NCBI RefSeq assembly: GCF_000003195.3
Contig: NC_012873.2
Location: forward strand, 47,463,166 to 47,527,165
Length of the DNA: 64,000 nt
DNA from: Sorghum bicolor
Taxonomy: Eukaryota > Streptophyta > Magnoliopsida > Poales > Poaceae
Reading direction: 5' to 3'
Every line of letters begins with the position of its first letter. Within the stretch, counting starts at the first letter, position 1. The position numbers and the translations under genes were made by a program. This document shows, piece by piece, positions 46,650 to 57,458 of this stretch. Under the pieces are notes generated by a model that was given only the letters and a program-made list of their open reading frames with translations, ran no database searches and was not told where the DNA came from.

Positions 46650-49600
46650 AACTCCCAAGCTTACCTCTTGCTCGTCCCTGAGCAAGGATAGACTCAGCAA
46701 TGGATCAGAAGTTGTTGCAATATCTTAAAAATTTGACGGTACATATGCTTTTAAATAAGATCTCATCTCTGAGTTAGAGTAAACTGTCAAGAAATAAAAC
46801 TTACTTACTTTACCTTTCACCATGGGACTTGTAACCGTCACTTCTGTCTTGAGTAGTTAAAAGATAGAACAGTCTAGCCAAGTGTCATGTCTCTTATTCT
46901 TGATCAGCTATAGCTCTAGAGTTTTTGCAGATTTTCAAATAAAACTCAAAGATTCCTTGTATGACACTCTAAATCTCTCTTTTGTGGTATTTCTGGATCC
47001 TTACCAAGGTAGTGATGGTATATGCCTTCTCTCAAGATATGTGGTATTTGTGGTATAAGGCATAGTGACATTGCCTTCTCTCTCACCCTACTCTAATAAG
47101 GCTTTAATATCTGGAGCTCATAGGTGGGAGATAAAATATACATACTTACAAGACATTTATTGTATAGTCAAACCATGGATCCAAAGAAACAAATCAATAA
47201 GCCAAATCAAGATGTGCATGTGTGGTGAATGAATGGTGTATGGTGATGATGGTGATAACAATGGAGAAAGTCTAATTCTACTTTTGCTCTTTTGAGGGGA
47301 TACATACCTTTCTTGCTTTTTGAAACTTTATGAGGAGAATGAGATGCTCTTCTTTTTCTTTCCTCTCAGGTGGGTATCTTGTACCCCTAATTCTACTGTC
47401 GGACACTTGTCCATTTTTACCTCTCGTCTCACTTTTTCTTTCTTTCGAGGTTCCGGGCACTTGCACCTTTTTATTTCCTCGTTTATTTTTATTTATTTTT
47501 TTTCTTCTCTTTTCTTTTTTTTCAGAGCACTCATCTCTTGAGATAATATAGCAAGTGGTAGTAGCAAGATAACTTGAGCATTTATTTCACAAGGGAAAAC
47601 AGAAATATTTTTGGCTATTCTCTCCCGGATTAAGAGTAGAATATTTTTGGGTGGTTCTGGAGATGGACATGGATGGATATATGTGGATGGTACTTCCGGA
47701 GTAGAAGTAGCATATATGAGTGAACGTGCAAGTGAATCTTGATTTAACCACATGACAAGCTCCTAAGGGTCTACACAGCTTGACCACAGTCAATGCTCAT
47801 AAGCAGTAAATAGTAAATGTGTGGCTCAAAGTCTAGCAAGCATGTATATATGGCTGTGGTAGGAATTTAAACTCTCATCATATAGGAACTCATCATGCAA
47901 TATTTTAAAGATTTTTCAAAGATAAAATTCTCTAGAATTCTAGCATCTCTAGGAACAGATAAACAGCAGCTCAACCTTCCCATATCATATCCGTTAACAA
48001 CTTAGATTTCAGATCAAGTTTTCATCCCACAAGTTTAGATCTAGAGCAAGCTTTAAATTATAACAGTTATGTCTAAACTTGAGAGAGAACTTCAAATTTG
48101 CAAATTAGGCAGAGCAACTATTCATCATATCCATGCTAGAGTTTTATTATTAAGATTCAGATTAGCATAGCTATTTTATTTATTTATTAAACACACTAAG
48201 CAAAAGATATATATATAAGCACAAAATCTTTATTTGGTTTTTCATAGTTTATGTATTTTAATATTCTAACATAATATAAGTATAAAGATAGGTAGAAATA
48301 CTTAGCGAGATAAATGGGGGTGCTCTCCCCCAAGCTGAATTTTGACGTAATTTCTCTTGATGTAGCTAGCAGATGGCAGAGGTATATTTGAAAGTCAGCA
48401 GCATTCTGACAGCGATTAGAATGCCCTCCATCTGCTAGTCTTCTTGATTCTTAAATTATGTGGAGCTCAAATAGACAACAAAGCTTGTGGAACTAATTAA
48501 GTGTTAGCATAAATATCTAGCCTTCATCATGTTGAGCTTCCTCAATAAATATTACTCCATGTTTTTATATTTTTTATTTTATAAAGCAGAAAAGAAATAT
48601 TTATTTTATTTTTATGCCACCACAGTGAAGGTACTCATGGGTTTTATGCCACTCGTATACTCACATGGGGCTTAGTATTTTTTTAACATTTTTATTTTCT
48701 TTTCAAGATAGCATGATTAACTAATAATCTATTTAAGGAAAGTAAATAATTAAAGGGAAAAGGGAATGCAGAAAGGATAAATATGGATAACTACCGATCT
48801 TACCTTTCGGCGAGGGTTCAATGTTTTAAGTCTTCTTAACAAGACTTCTCACCGTGTTCATTCTTCAGGTGCGTCATTTGATTCAGGTGCAGACCTTGAC
48901 ATCTGCACCTCTTCGTTTGCCCAGCAGTTCGAAGTGCGGCGTTGGCAGTATCCTGCTCAGTATATTTGTGCTCGTAGATCCAGGTCCTTCACTTGGTAGA
49001 GTATGAGAGTTATAAAACTCCTCCGTGTTTTGCTCGAAGTGTACCTTGCTTGAAGAGTGATGGTACAATATCACCTTGTGGAAGCTTTCCTTTCTTAGCG
49101 GTTGTGCATCGTGTTTGTGGCACCCTCCATGGATCATCTCTCTATGATGAATGAGCTATGTCCTTCTTGTGCAAATTGTTAAACTTCATGTGTCACTCTC
49201 TTCGTCTCTGATGTGAGTTTATCTCAGGACTTCCCAAATCGATATTGAAAGTTTTACTGCAGGGGTTAGTCCGACAAAAATATACCAATGTCTACACAAG
49301 CAGTTTTTAATTCAATAACCGAACTAGACTCCATGTGTAATCAGATTAAGGAAGGCTGTTTAACCTAAGCACCATGCTTAATTTAAAATCCAATAGAAGT
49401 ATGTGCAGTACTTCCAAACTAACAGTTACTAGTAAATAGACAAAGGTAACATGACAGCATTTATAGAGATCTACTCAAGTGGAGATGAAGTAGTGTGATT
49501 AGTATTTAACAAATTGAGCATGTCTTAAAGGTAGGGACAACCAACATAGCAACATGGCAAAGGATGTAAAGTACTCCCCCAAGCTTGAATTTTGCAGAAT

Positions 49601-49887
49601 TCAAGTTTGGATGAATTTAATTCAGTGTTGCATGATGATTGGTTGGACATACCTTGTACGTGCTTGTCATTCATCTGATCTTCTTGTTCCAATCCTGAAA
49701 AGGTTAGTGACAAGAATACTCGAAGGAATTTTTACAATTATCCTTATATGCTCAATACACAAGGTAATGTTGCAAATAATTAAAAGCTCATGTTATGATC
49801 TGATCAGTGCTTATTTTAGGACACTAAGCTTGTCCTTGGGAAACCATCAATTTATGTCGGCGAAGTGGTTTCCCTTCCAACGCTGAC
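46650..49887 (-). other. Non-coding interior of the Athila-type element
   Basis: About 3.2 kb AT-rich sequence between gag and the 3' LTR. No RT, RNase H or integrase motif. Purine-tract-like blocks (minus AAGCTTGGGGGAG-type) occur at 49,574-49,593 and 48,324-48,343, and a shorter form at 46,652-46,662 adjoins the LTR. Confidence 0.8.
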
Positions 49888-51273
49888 CTATATCAAGATC
49901 AACTCAACGAGATCTGCAATATTTATTATAGACATATGCATCGACAACCGCCCTTTTAAAGTTTTTATAAATAGAAAGGAAGAGGGGGTTGGAGATCTCA
50001 AATGTGGTGATGTTGGAGAGACCAATAGATTGGGAAGATGTTGCATATGAGCATGGAGTAAACAAGTTGCTATGAAATAAATTCCATGCTCATTAATGTT
50101 ATCTTCGTCTCCAATCTGAATGTTCAGAGTTTCTCTTGGATTGGTCTCACTCATGTCCTCTTCTATAGTTGGATGAATCCCATCTTCAAAGGGAGTCAAG
50201 AACTCACCATTTGAAATTGAACCAAAGTCTGAATTCATTAAGGCTTCTTCCTTATCCATCCATTCTACACATTCTAGCCATTTAGAACTTGTGATCAGGA
50301 AAGGGGTGGTGTTAGAATTTTCAATATGGCTTAGCTCTCCTTCACTTGATATGTCATCCTCGACTTCTTCATAACAGGAACCAGGACATTCTCTAAGAGA
50401 ACCATTATTGCGAGGATTTGAATTATCTCTGCTTGAAGGTCTCTTATGGAACCAGAAGTCTAAACCATCAGCATCTGAAAGATTTAAGGTCAGATTTCCT
50501 TCCTCCCTTGGAGAATTTTGGGGTATTGATGGTTTAGGATCGATAGCTAAAGTTTGGAATTGAAGTGGTTGTGATCTGGCTATCGAAACTTCTTCTTCTT
50601 GTCTATGAACTGGTTCTGTCTCTTTCTCAGGGATATAAAAGCTAGGAGACTTTCCACTTAATAAATCAATCAAATTCCAAGCTTCACTAGCAGGTAGGTG
50701 ATAGAAGGATCCTCTAGAGGCTGTATTCAAGGTTTGCTTATTTTCCCCACTAAGGCCCTCAAAAAAGTGAATTAGAAGAACTTCTTGTAGAATAGAAAGC
50801 TTTGGGCCAGTGAGAGTAAGGTTAATAAAGCGGTCCCATGATTTCCTAAGAGATTCTTCTTCCAGTTGTCTAAAAGAAATAATCTCACGCTGAAGTTCCG
50901 CCACTTTGGAGATTGGAAAATATTTAGAAAGAAAACTACTATATAACTCCTTCCAATCTCCATGAACACTCCCTATTTTGAGTTTGTACCAATGTCTAGC
51001 TTTTCCCATTAAAGAGAACGGAAAGAGCTTCCATTTAAGGGTCTCATCGGACATTCCTTCTATGCGAAGGAGGTCACAGACTCGATAAAACTCTCTTAGG
51101 TGTGTGTATGGGTTTTCCTCACCTTCTCCTGAGAAAGGATGTTTTTGAACAAATTCTATGTATTCGGGGTCTATCTCAAAACTAGATGCTATGATAGGCT
51201 TTGAAGATTTTGGTGGTTCGAGATGTGTGCCCGTAGGTCTATGAAATTCATAGATAGACATGTTTGAATTCAT
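49888..51273 (-). CDS. Intact gag protein of the Athila-type element
   Basis: 461-codon ORF without stops. Residues about 55-215 form a retrotransposon gag domain of Athila/Tat type: LFPFSLMGKARHWY, then FLSKYFPISK, then a SFRQ-EESL-SWDRF block and an HFFEGLS-type motif. The C-terminal half is acidic and low in complexity and ends in a basic tail. There is no CCHC zinc knuckle. An intact frame inside an element that has lost pol suggests gag was kept under selection in the family, or that this copy is young. The ATG chosen is the first in frame after the primer site. Confidence 0.88.
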   Translation of the reverse strand: MNSNMSIYEFHRPTGTHLEPPKSSKPIIASSFEIDPEYIEFVQKHPFSGEGEENPYTHLREFYRVCDLLRIEGMSDETLKWKLFPFSLMGKARHWYKLKIGSVHGDWKELYSSFLSKYFPISKVAELQREIISFRQLEEESLRKSWDRFINLTLTGPKLSILQEVLLIHFFEGLSGENKQTLNTASRGSFYHLPASEAWNLIDLLSGKSPSFYIPEKETEPVHRQEEEVSIARSQPLQFQTLAIDPKPSIPQNSPREEGNLTLNLSDADGLDFWFHKRPSSRDNSNPRNNGSLRECPGSCYEEVEDDISSEGELSHIENSNTTPFLITSSKWLECVEWMDKEEALMNSDFGSISNGEFLTPFEDGIHPTIEEDMSETNPRETLNIQIGDEDNINEHGIYFIATCLLHAHMQHLPNLLVSPTSPHLRSPTPSSFLFIKTLKGRLSMHMSIINIADLVELILI

Positions 51274-51404
51274 GATAGACCAGAGATCAAGGATTAGATA
51301 AGAAGAAAGATTAGCAGAGATGAGGCAAAGGATAAAAGGAATATATATATATATTTTTTTTTAGAAAATGATTAAGCTAGTTCGTAGTCAACTCAGCAAC
51401 CGTT

Positions 51405-51422
51405 TCCCCGGCAACGGCGCCA
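51405..51422 (-). other. Primer-binding site of the Athila-type element
   Basis: Minus strand TGGCGCCGTTGCCGGGGA, 9 nt after the 5' LTR. This is the primer site commonly seen in Athila/Tat elements, usually assigned to tRNA-Asp. Confidence 0.88.
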
Positions 51423-51431
51423 AAAAATGCT

Positions 51432-52770
51432 TGTTGACACTTGCTAACACCACTTGAATACTAGGTTGTCATCCCCAGCATGGCACTAGAGTGTACTATG
51501 GTATTTATACGCACACAGATAATCCGCAAGCGCACGGATACCGTTGAAGATTTTACCCGGTTAAAGGTTTTATCGTATCCATAGGGAAACGGGAGAACCA
51601 ACTACGCTCTAACTTAACCAAGATAGATAGATAGGTGTAAATAGGAAGGATGGTAGAATTGAATAAGAACAATATTAAAGGTAAGATAACAGTGAGTGAT
51701 AATATGGGAATAGAGAATAGAGCAATTCTAGTATATGGGCGATGGTAGCAGAATAGAGAGGATAACTATGGTTTCTCTACTTCAAGGGGTATGTCTATGT
51801 CTGGGACGAACCACGTGATAAGATTACACCACAAAGGATGCTTATCCATATGCTGATAAACCCTACTCGTCCTGCTAACGAGAGGTGGACTACAGAGGAC
51901 CAACGTAACTGTCACCTACGCGGCCTACCACACGATCCAGCTAGACAGGGGATATCCACAAGTAATCTAGGTCTAAGCACCACGCTTACACCTATACTAC
52001 AACTCTAACCTATAGCGTCCTATAGATTAGAAGTACTCAAAAGAGTTGTGAACCAGAACATACATGATTAGTAATTGCATAATGAATTAGAAGTAGATTA
52101 CCATAGTCATCCCATGAGCAAGCTTGATTAGAGCTTGATCACGACGAAGTACAACCGGAGGAAGAACCGACAGGCCGGCCTCTCCTCTAATCCTCCTTCG
52201 CTCTCCATCTTGCTACTATCTAGATCTACTCTAGTTTAGAGAAGAGAGGAGAGCTCTCATCTCCAAACCCTAGCTTTTGCTTTGTCTACGAATAATGAAT
52301 AATGATCAAGGGGTGCCTCCTCTAGGGGCCAGGGGGTCTGGTTATATAGTCCCCTCAAGTGAACCTGGGCCGTCGGATCAAACCGATATTGATTGAACGG
52401 TTATTCTTGATCCTTTAGGTCGGTGGAGATCTCCTGAGAAACAGAGTCCTGTTTGGACTCCAACAGAGGGCGGGCGCCCAGGGCAGGAGGGTGGGCGCCC
52501 TGCCTCTGGCCCCGTTCGGCCTCCGCTTCCTTCTCGTGGCTTCTGGAGTCTTGTAGATGTAAGATAATTGCGCGGCACGTTAATATCTCTATGTAATCCC
52601 GACGTGTGGGCCTTTCTTCCGTATTTCCTGATAACCCCCTGCAGAAATAGACAAACACCAAAACTCGTGGAATTCTGTCAGATAAAACCCTAAGTCTAGA
52701 TGTTGATTTCATTTGGATCCTTTTCTTTGTTTATTTAATAATTAAATTTGATACTTAAGGACCGTCAACA
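51432..52770 (-). repeat. Right (5') LTR of the Athila-type element
   Basis: Plus-strand start TGTTGACACTT, end ACCGTCAACA; 1,339 bp; followed by the AAGGT duplication and resumed Helitron sequence. Confidence 0.93.
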
Positions 52771-53049
52771 AAGGTAACCAGCTAGCCTTGAATAGCCTAT
52801 GTTGGAATTGGAGGAGAAATTGTTCTATCATTTTTCTGATGCACTAAATTATAAGGACATTTGAGCAAGGTGCTTCATTTATAAATCTTTCTGGATCTTT
52901 TTTGGTTAAGTGGTTAACTGTCTAGCCTGCTTTTTTATGCTTTCTAGGGGCATGCAGTGGTGAGATTTAAGTGAAATGAGTCATTTCTAGCACACAATTA
53001 TCTAATTAACCTGCTGGAATTCAAGGATGTAAAAGATAAGTCATGATAG

Positions 53050-53066
53050 GGCGCCCAAAGGGCGCC
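53050..53066 (+). other. Helitron 3'-terminal hairpin
   Basis: GGCGCCC-AAA-GGGCGCC: a perfect 7-bp stem with a 3-nt loop, ending 11 nt before the insertion boundary, the spacing expected of a Helitron terminator. Confidence 0.78.
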
Positions 53067-53077
53067 TGATGCTTTAG

Positions 53078-56000
53078 TGTTCTTTATGTTCCCTCTCTAG
53101 CTAGAAATTTAATTTCAGTTTCATGTTTGTCAGACTATGGTTTTGATTGCCATTTCAGCAAGAATGATTGTAAGCTACAGTTAAATAATAAATGTATGGG
53201 TCTTACCTTCCGATAAGACAAACTTTATTTATTATCTATGTCTGAGAATGTGAATGCTGAATGTAACAACGCAAAGAATGCAATAACCACAAATGCAAGC
53301 AAGAAAAGAAAGAGAATTGATTCCTCATCAAAATTATGGCAATGTCGTTTAGGCCATATTTCGAGGGGGAGAAATAGAACGCTTAGTCAAAGAATCAAAT
53401 CCTCTCACCACTAGAACTCTCAGAGTTAGGTTGATTGCATTAAAGGCAAATTAGTAAAGAACATAAAGAAAGGCGCTAAGCGAAGCACGGGAGTACTAGA
53501 ATTGATCCACACAGACATCTGTGGACCTTTTCCAGTGACATCTGTGAATGGTTTTGATTCCTTCATCACATTCATAGATGACTACTCTCGTTATGGATAT
53601 ATTTATCCAATCAAAGAACATTCTGAAGATCTAGACAAATTTAAGATATTCAAGGCTGAAGTTGAAAATCAACTAGATAGAAAAATCAAAGTAGTAAGAT
53701 CTAACCGTGGGGGAGTACTACGGTCGACATACCCCTTATGGACAAGTTCCTGGACCTTTTGCAAGGTTCTTACAGGAAAATGGCATAGTAGCCCAGTATT
53801 CAATGTCGGGCGACCCACAGCAGAATGGAGTAGCAGAAAGGTGTAACTGTACTCAGATGGATATGGTGCGCAGTATGATGAGCTATTCCACTCTACCTTT
53901 GAGTTTATGGATGGAGGCCTTAAAAACCGCTACTTATATTCTCAATAGAGTTCCAAGCAAGTTAGTACTTAAAACACTGTATGAGTTGTGGACGGATAAG
54001 AAACCCTCAGTCAACCATTTGCGTGTCTGGGGGAGCCCTGCTGAAGCAAAAGTATTTAACCCAAACATAGGAAAGCTAGATCCCAAAATAGTGAGTTGCC
54101 TTATTGGCTATCCAGAAAACTCAAAAGGTTATCGTTTCTACTGCCTTGGTAGACATGCCAAGTTTGTGGAAACGAGACACACTAGTTTCCTAGAAGATCA
54201 GATGATCAGGGGGAGCAAGGCAGCGCAAGAAATCACCCTTAAAGAGAAGCGGGTGTTCGTGCCCATTCCTATGGTGCAGGAACCCTACTTCACACTACTT
54301 GTTGTTGTTGGACCTACGCTAGTAGTGACAACACCTGCTGTAATTTTGCCTACGGCTAATTCAGAACCTGTCCTTTAGGAGCCGAATGAACCCATAGTCG
54401 ATGAACAGCAGCCCCAACAAGAGCAACCCGAAGAAGAAGAAATGCCAGTAGCAGAACCTTCTGGCAGACCTCAAAGAGCGAGAAAGTCTCCTATTTCAGA
54501 TGACTACATAGTCTATGAATGCGAAGAAGTTCAGATGGAGGATGGACCCACTTCATTTGAAGAAGCCATGAGGAGCACTGAAGCATCTAAGTGGCAAGAA
54601 GCCATGGAAGATGAATTAAAGTCTATGAGTACCAATAAAGTTTAGAACCTAGAGAAAATTCCTGAAGGAGCCAAAACAGCAGGCTGCAAATGGGTCTACA
54701 AGGTGAAACATGACTCCAAAGGGAACATAGAAAGGTACAAAGCAAGACTGGTAGCAAAGGGTTTTACCCAGCGAGAAGGGATAGATTATAATGAAACATT
54801 CTCTCCCGTCTCGAGCAAGGACTCTTTTAGAATCATAATGGCCCTAGTGGCACATTTTGATCTAGAATTGCATGAAATGGATGTGAAAATAGTGTTTCTC
54901 AATGGGGATCTAGAAGAAAGAGTATACATGGCACAACGGAAAGGTTTTGTTGTGACATGCAAAGAAAGAATGGGCTGTCGCCTGAAGAAATGCATTTATG
55001 GATTAAAGCAAGCATCCAGATAGTGGTATTTGAAGTTTGATAAGACAATCAGAAAGTTTGGGTTTAAAGAGAATGTTGAGGACAATTGCGTCTATGCAAA
55101 GTTCAAGAATGGGAAATACATTTTCCTAGTACTGTATGTAGATGACATTGTACTAGCAAGTAGTGATGTCACTCTGCTGCAGGAAACCGAAAGGTTTTTG
55201 TCCTCAAATTTTGATATGAAAGATTTAGGTGAAGCTTCTTTTGTCTTGGGCATAAAGATTCACCAAGATAGAGACCAAGGGTTATTGGGATTGTCCCAAG
55301 AGGCATATATAGAGAAAGTTTTGAAGAAATTCAATATACGTAAGTGTAGACCTTCACCTGCTCCTATTGTAAAAGGTGACAAGTATGGGGAACATCAATG
55401 TCCCAAGAGCAAGTTCGAGTGCGATCGCATGCAAGCCGTTCCATACGCTTCAGCTGTCGGAAGCTTACAGTATGCTCAAGTGTGCACACTCCCAGACGTG
55501 GCTTTTGTGACCGGGCTGCTTGGTAGATATCAAAGTAATCCAGGTATGGAACACTGAAATTTAGTAAAGAAAGTCTTAAGATACTTGCAAGGCATGAAAG
55601 CGCTCATGTTAACCTATAAAAGATCTGATGACCTGCAAATAGTAGGATATTCATATTCTGATTACGCGGAAGATGATAGAAAGTCTACCTCAGGGTATAT
55701 ATTCACTCTCGCATAAGGAGCTATATCATGGAAGAGCTTAAAACAAACAATAGTTAATGCATCATCCACAATGTATACTGAGTTCATTGCTTGTTATGAG
55801 GCATCAGGACAGGTGAATTGGCTTAAGAAATTTATACCCAGTTTAAAGGTGGTCGACAGCATTGATAAACCACTAAAGTTGTAATGTAACAACGAGCTAG
55901 TAGTGTTGTATGCTCACAACAATAAGTCAAGCAATGCCGCCAAGCACATTGACATAAAATATTATGTTGTGAAAGATAAAATCCGAGATCACGTCATAAG

Positions 56001-56112
56001 TCTTGAACATATAAGCACAGAAAAGATGTTAGCGGATCCGCTTATGAAAGGCTTACCGCCCAATGTGTTCAGAGAACATGTAGCCGGCATGGGTTTAAGG
56101 GAAAGCCTGTGA
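53078..56112 (+). pseudogene. Copia integrase, RT and RNase H (broken)
   Basis: Resumes in frame 3 after the Helitron-like insert. GAG-pre-integrase block is at about 53,330-53,400. Integrase core has HTDICGP and IDDYSRY, and the DPQQNGVAER motif near 53,810-53,840. A two-base loss near 53,710 moves reading to frame 1, which holds to the end. RT has CKWVYKVK, RLVAKGF, and the catalytic YVDD at 55,135-55,146. RNase H spans about 55,560-56,090 (ADPL, KHIDIKYY). Stops at 53,214, 54,376, 54,643, 55,021, 55,555, 55,714 and 55,882. Inactive. Confidence 0.93.
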
Positions 56113-56282
56113 TTCCTGAATAGCAAGGGGCCCAAGGCGAGAATTCATCTCTAGACAGAAAAGTGTTTGTGGTTGTATAATCTAACAGTAATAATTGTTA
56201 AGATAAAACATGCCCAATACACTGATTTGTGAAGGGGTGGGTTGACAAAGCGAAAGAGCACAGATGAGATCAAGAGGGAGAA

Positions 56283-56806
56283 TGTTAAGATGATCTCAGG
56301 CCTAGCCCAACGGTTGTGGCCTTTTTCCCTCTGGATCACGCCCTGATCGGGGGCGCCCAGCCGATCTATGGTTGGTGGGCCCCCGACGCGCTGCGCCATA
56401 TAAATAGGAGTAGGGGGCTATAGACACACAACACGAGGTTTGTCGTGCGCCACCAAACCCTACTCACAACCCTAGGTCGCCGATCGACAGTGCGCAGTGG
56501 CGTCGGGAAGCACCACCGCACCCTCCTACTTCTTCCCCATCATCGGTCAGTGCCGGTGGAGACCTGAAGGATGACAGGATCTACTCCGCCACTGCTTCAA
56601 CACCGACGCCATGGACTCTGCCGGAGCAGCGCCCGCTGCGGGACACGATGGTCTAATCCTAACCCCTAAATTCTCTCAGTTTCTCTCTATGTATAGTAGA
56701 TCTAGTGCATATATGTATGGTACTACTGTCTATGTTCATTTGCTATATTTTGTTGTACCCGAATTCTGATCTGGTTTACTGCTAGTAGATCCTGTTAGAT
56801 CTATCA
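56283..56806 (+). repeat. 3' LTR of the copia element
   Basis: 524 bp, TGTTAAGATG...CTATCA, followed by the ATATT duplication. Numerous differences from the 5' LTR (several per 100 bp) make this an old insertion. Confidence 0.93.
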
Positions 56807-56811
56807 ATATT

Positions 56812-57458
56812 GACATAAGCCTTGAAATTATAGATCAATTTGCCATATTTTAAATTCGGCATATTACAAGGCATGAGAATCATAAATTAATATGTTGGCT
56901 CAACAAACAACACAGTTGGCAGAATTTTCACATCAAAAGGCAGCCGATGCATCGCATCGTTGCTCTACAGCCTGCCAAACCGGCTAGGATGGTTCTGTGT
57001 TCTGTGGCCAATGAACGACCAGGCCGGTTCAAGAAATCAGCCAAGCTAATTTACCTCTAGGATTTTCCCAAAATCGGCTTGGATTGCTTTCTGTTGATGC
57101 TAAAGCTGATTTGACTAATTGAAGGACTCCCATTATTGCGTATCTACGTGATTCAAATATTAAGGTTGTTAAATATTCGGCGAGGTTGCTATGGGAGTTA
57201 TTCATCAAAAGAATTGTGACTTCGTGATGGTTGCTGCAAGTTAGTTTTGCAGGAGGGCATTGCAAGATGATCATCTATACAGAGAAGTCAAAATAATGCC
57301 CAAGTGATGGCTGATACACTCGTATCACCCTTAGAATGATGTGGCCGATGTATAGGTCGCCCTTAGATGCTAGATAGCGGATGAGTTGGACATCGTTGCT
57401 ATTTGATGCTTTTTATGTTTTCGGGTTCGCATAAATCTCACCTAAAACAGGGGGATAT
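56812..57458 (+). other. 3' non-coding remnant of the Tat interior
   Basis: Continuation of the Tat interior after the copia insertion, ending with the polypurine tract AAAACAGGGGGAT. Several CCGGCC/GGCCGG-rich words resemble those in the LTR. No protein domain recognised. Confidence 0.6.

Larger units (their letters stand above)
45310..52770 (-). mobile_element. Gag-only Athila/Tat-type LTR retrotransposon
   Basis: LTRs 45,310-46,649 and 51,432-52,770 (about 1,340 bp each), perfect TSD AAGGT (45,305-45,309 and 52,771-52,775), primer site TGGCGCCGTTGCCGGGGA and one intact gag ORF, all on the minus strand. No pol. By eye about 27 differences separate the LTRs (about 2%), so it is older than the LARD-like insertion but not ancient. 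It sits inside the Helitron-like element. Confidence 0.94.
41991..53077 (+). mobile_element. Helitron-like insertion with gene fragments
   Basis: The copia reading frame breaks at 41,990 and resumes in phase at 53,078. The insert begins TC and lies exactly between A (41,990) and T (53,078), with no target duplication. Near its right end is a 7-bp GC hairpin (53,050-53,066) followed by 11 nt to the terminus. These are Helitron hallmarks. The last four bases are TTAG, not the canonical CTRR. Without the nested Athila-like element its own length is about 3.6 kb. No Rep/helicase is present, so it is non-autonomous. Confidence 0.78.
39063..56806 (+). mobile_element. Ty1/copia element containing a Helitron-like insertion
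   Basis: LTRs 39,063-39,588 and 56,283-56,806, with a perfect 5-bp TSD ATATT (39,058-39,062 and 56,807-56,811). Gag, protease, integrase, RT and RNase H are in copia order on the plus strand. An 11-kb insertion separates the protease region from integrase. A purine tract (AAGAGGGAGAA) precedes the 3' LTR. At least a dozen in-frame stops and one frameshift make it inactive. Confidence 0.94.

Noticed and set aside
47320..47551. Two overlapping Phe/Leu-rich ORFs that look like membrane segments
   Set aside because: They come from a T-rich stretch in the non-coding interior of a minus-strand retroelement. The apparent hydrophobicity reflects base composition.
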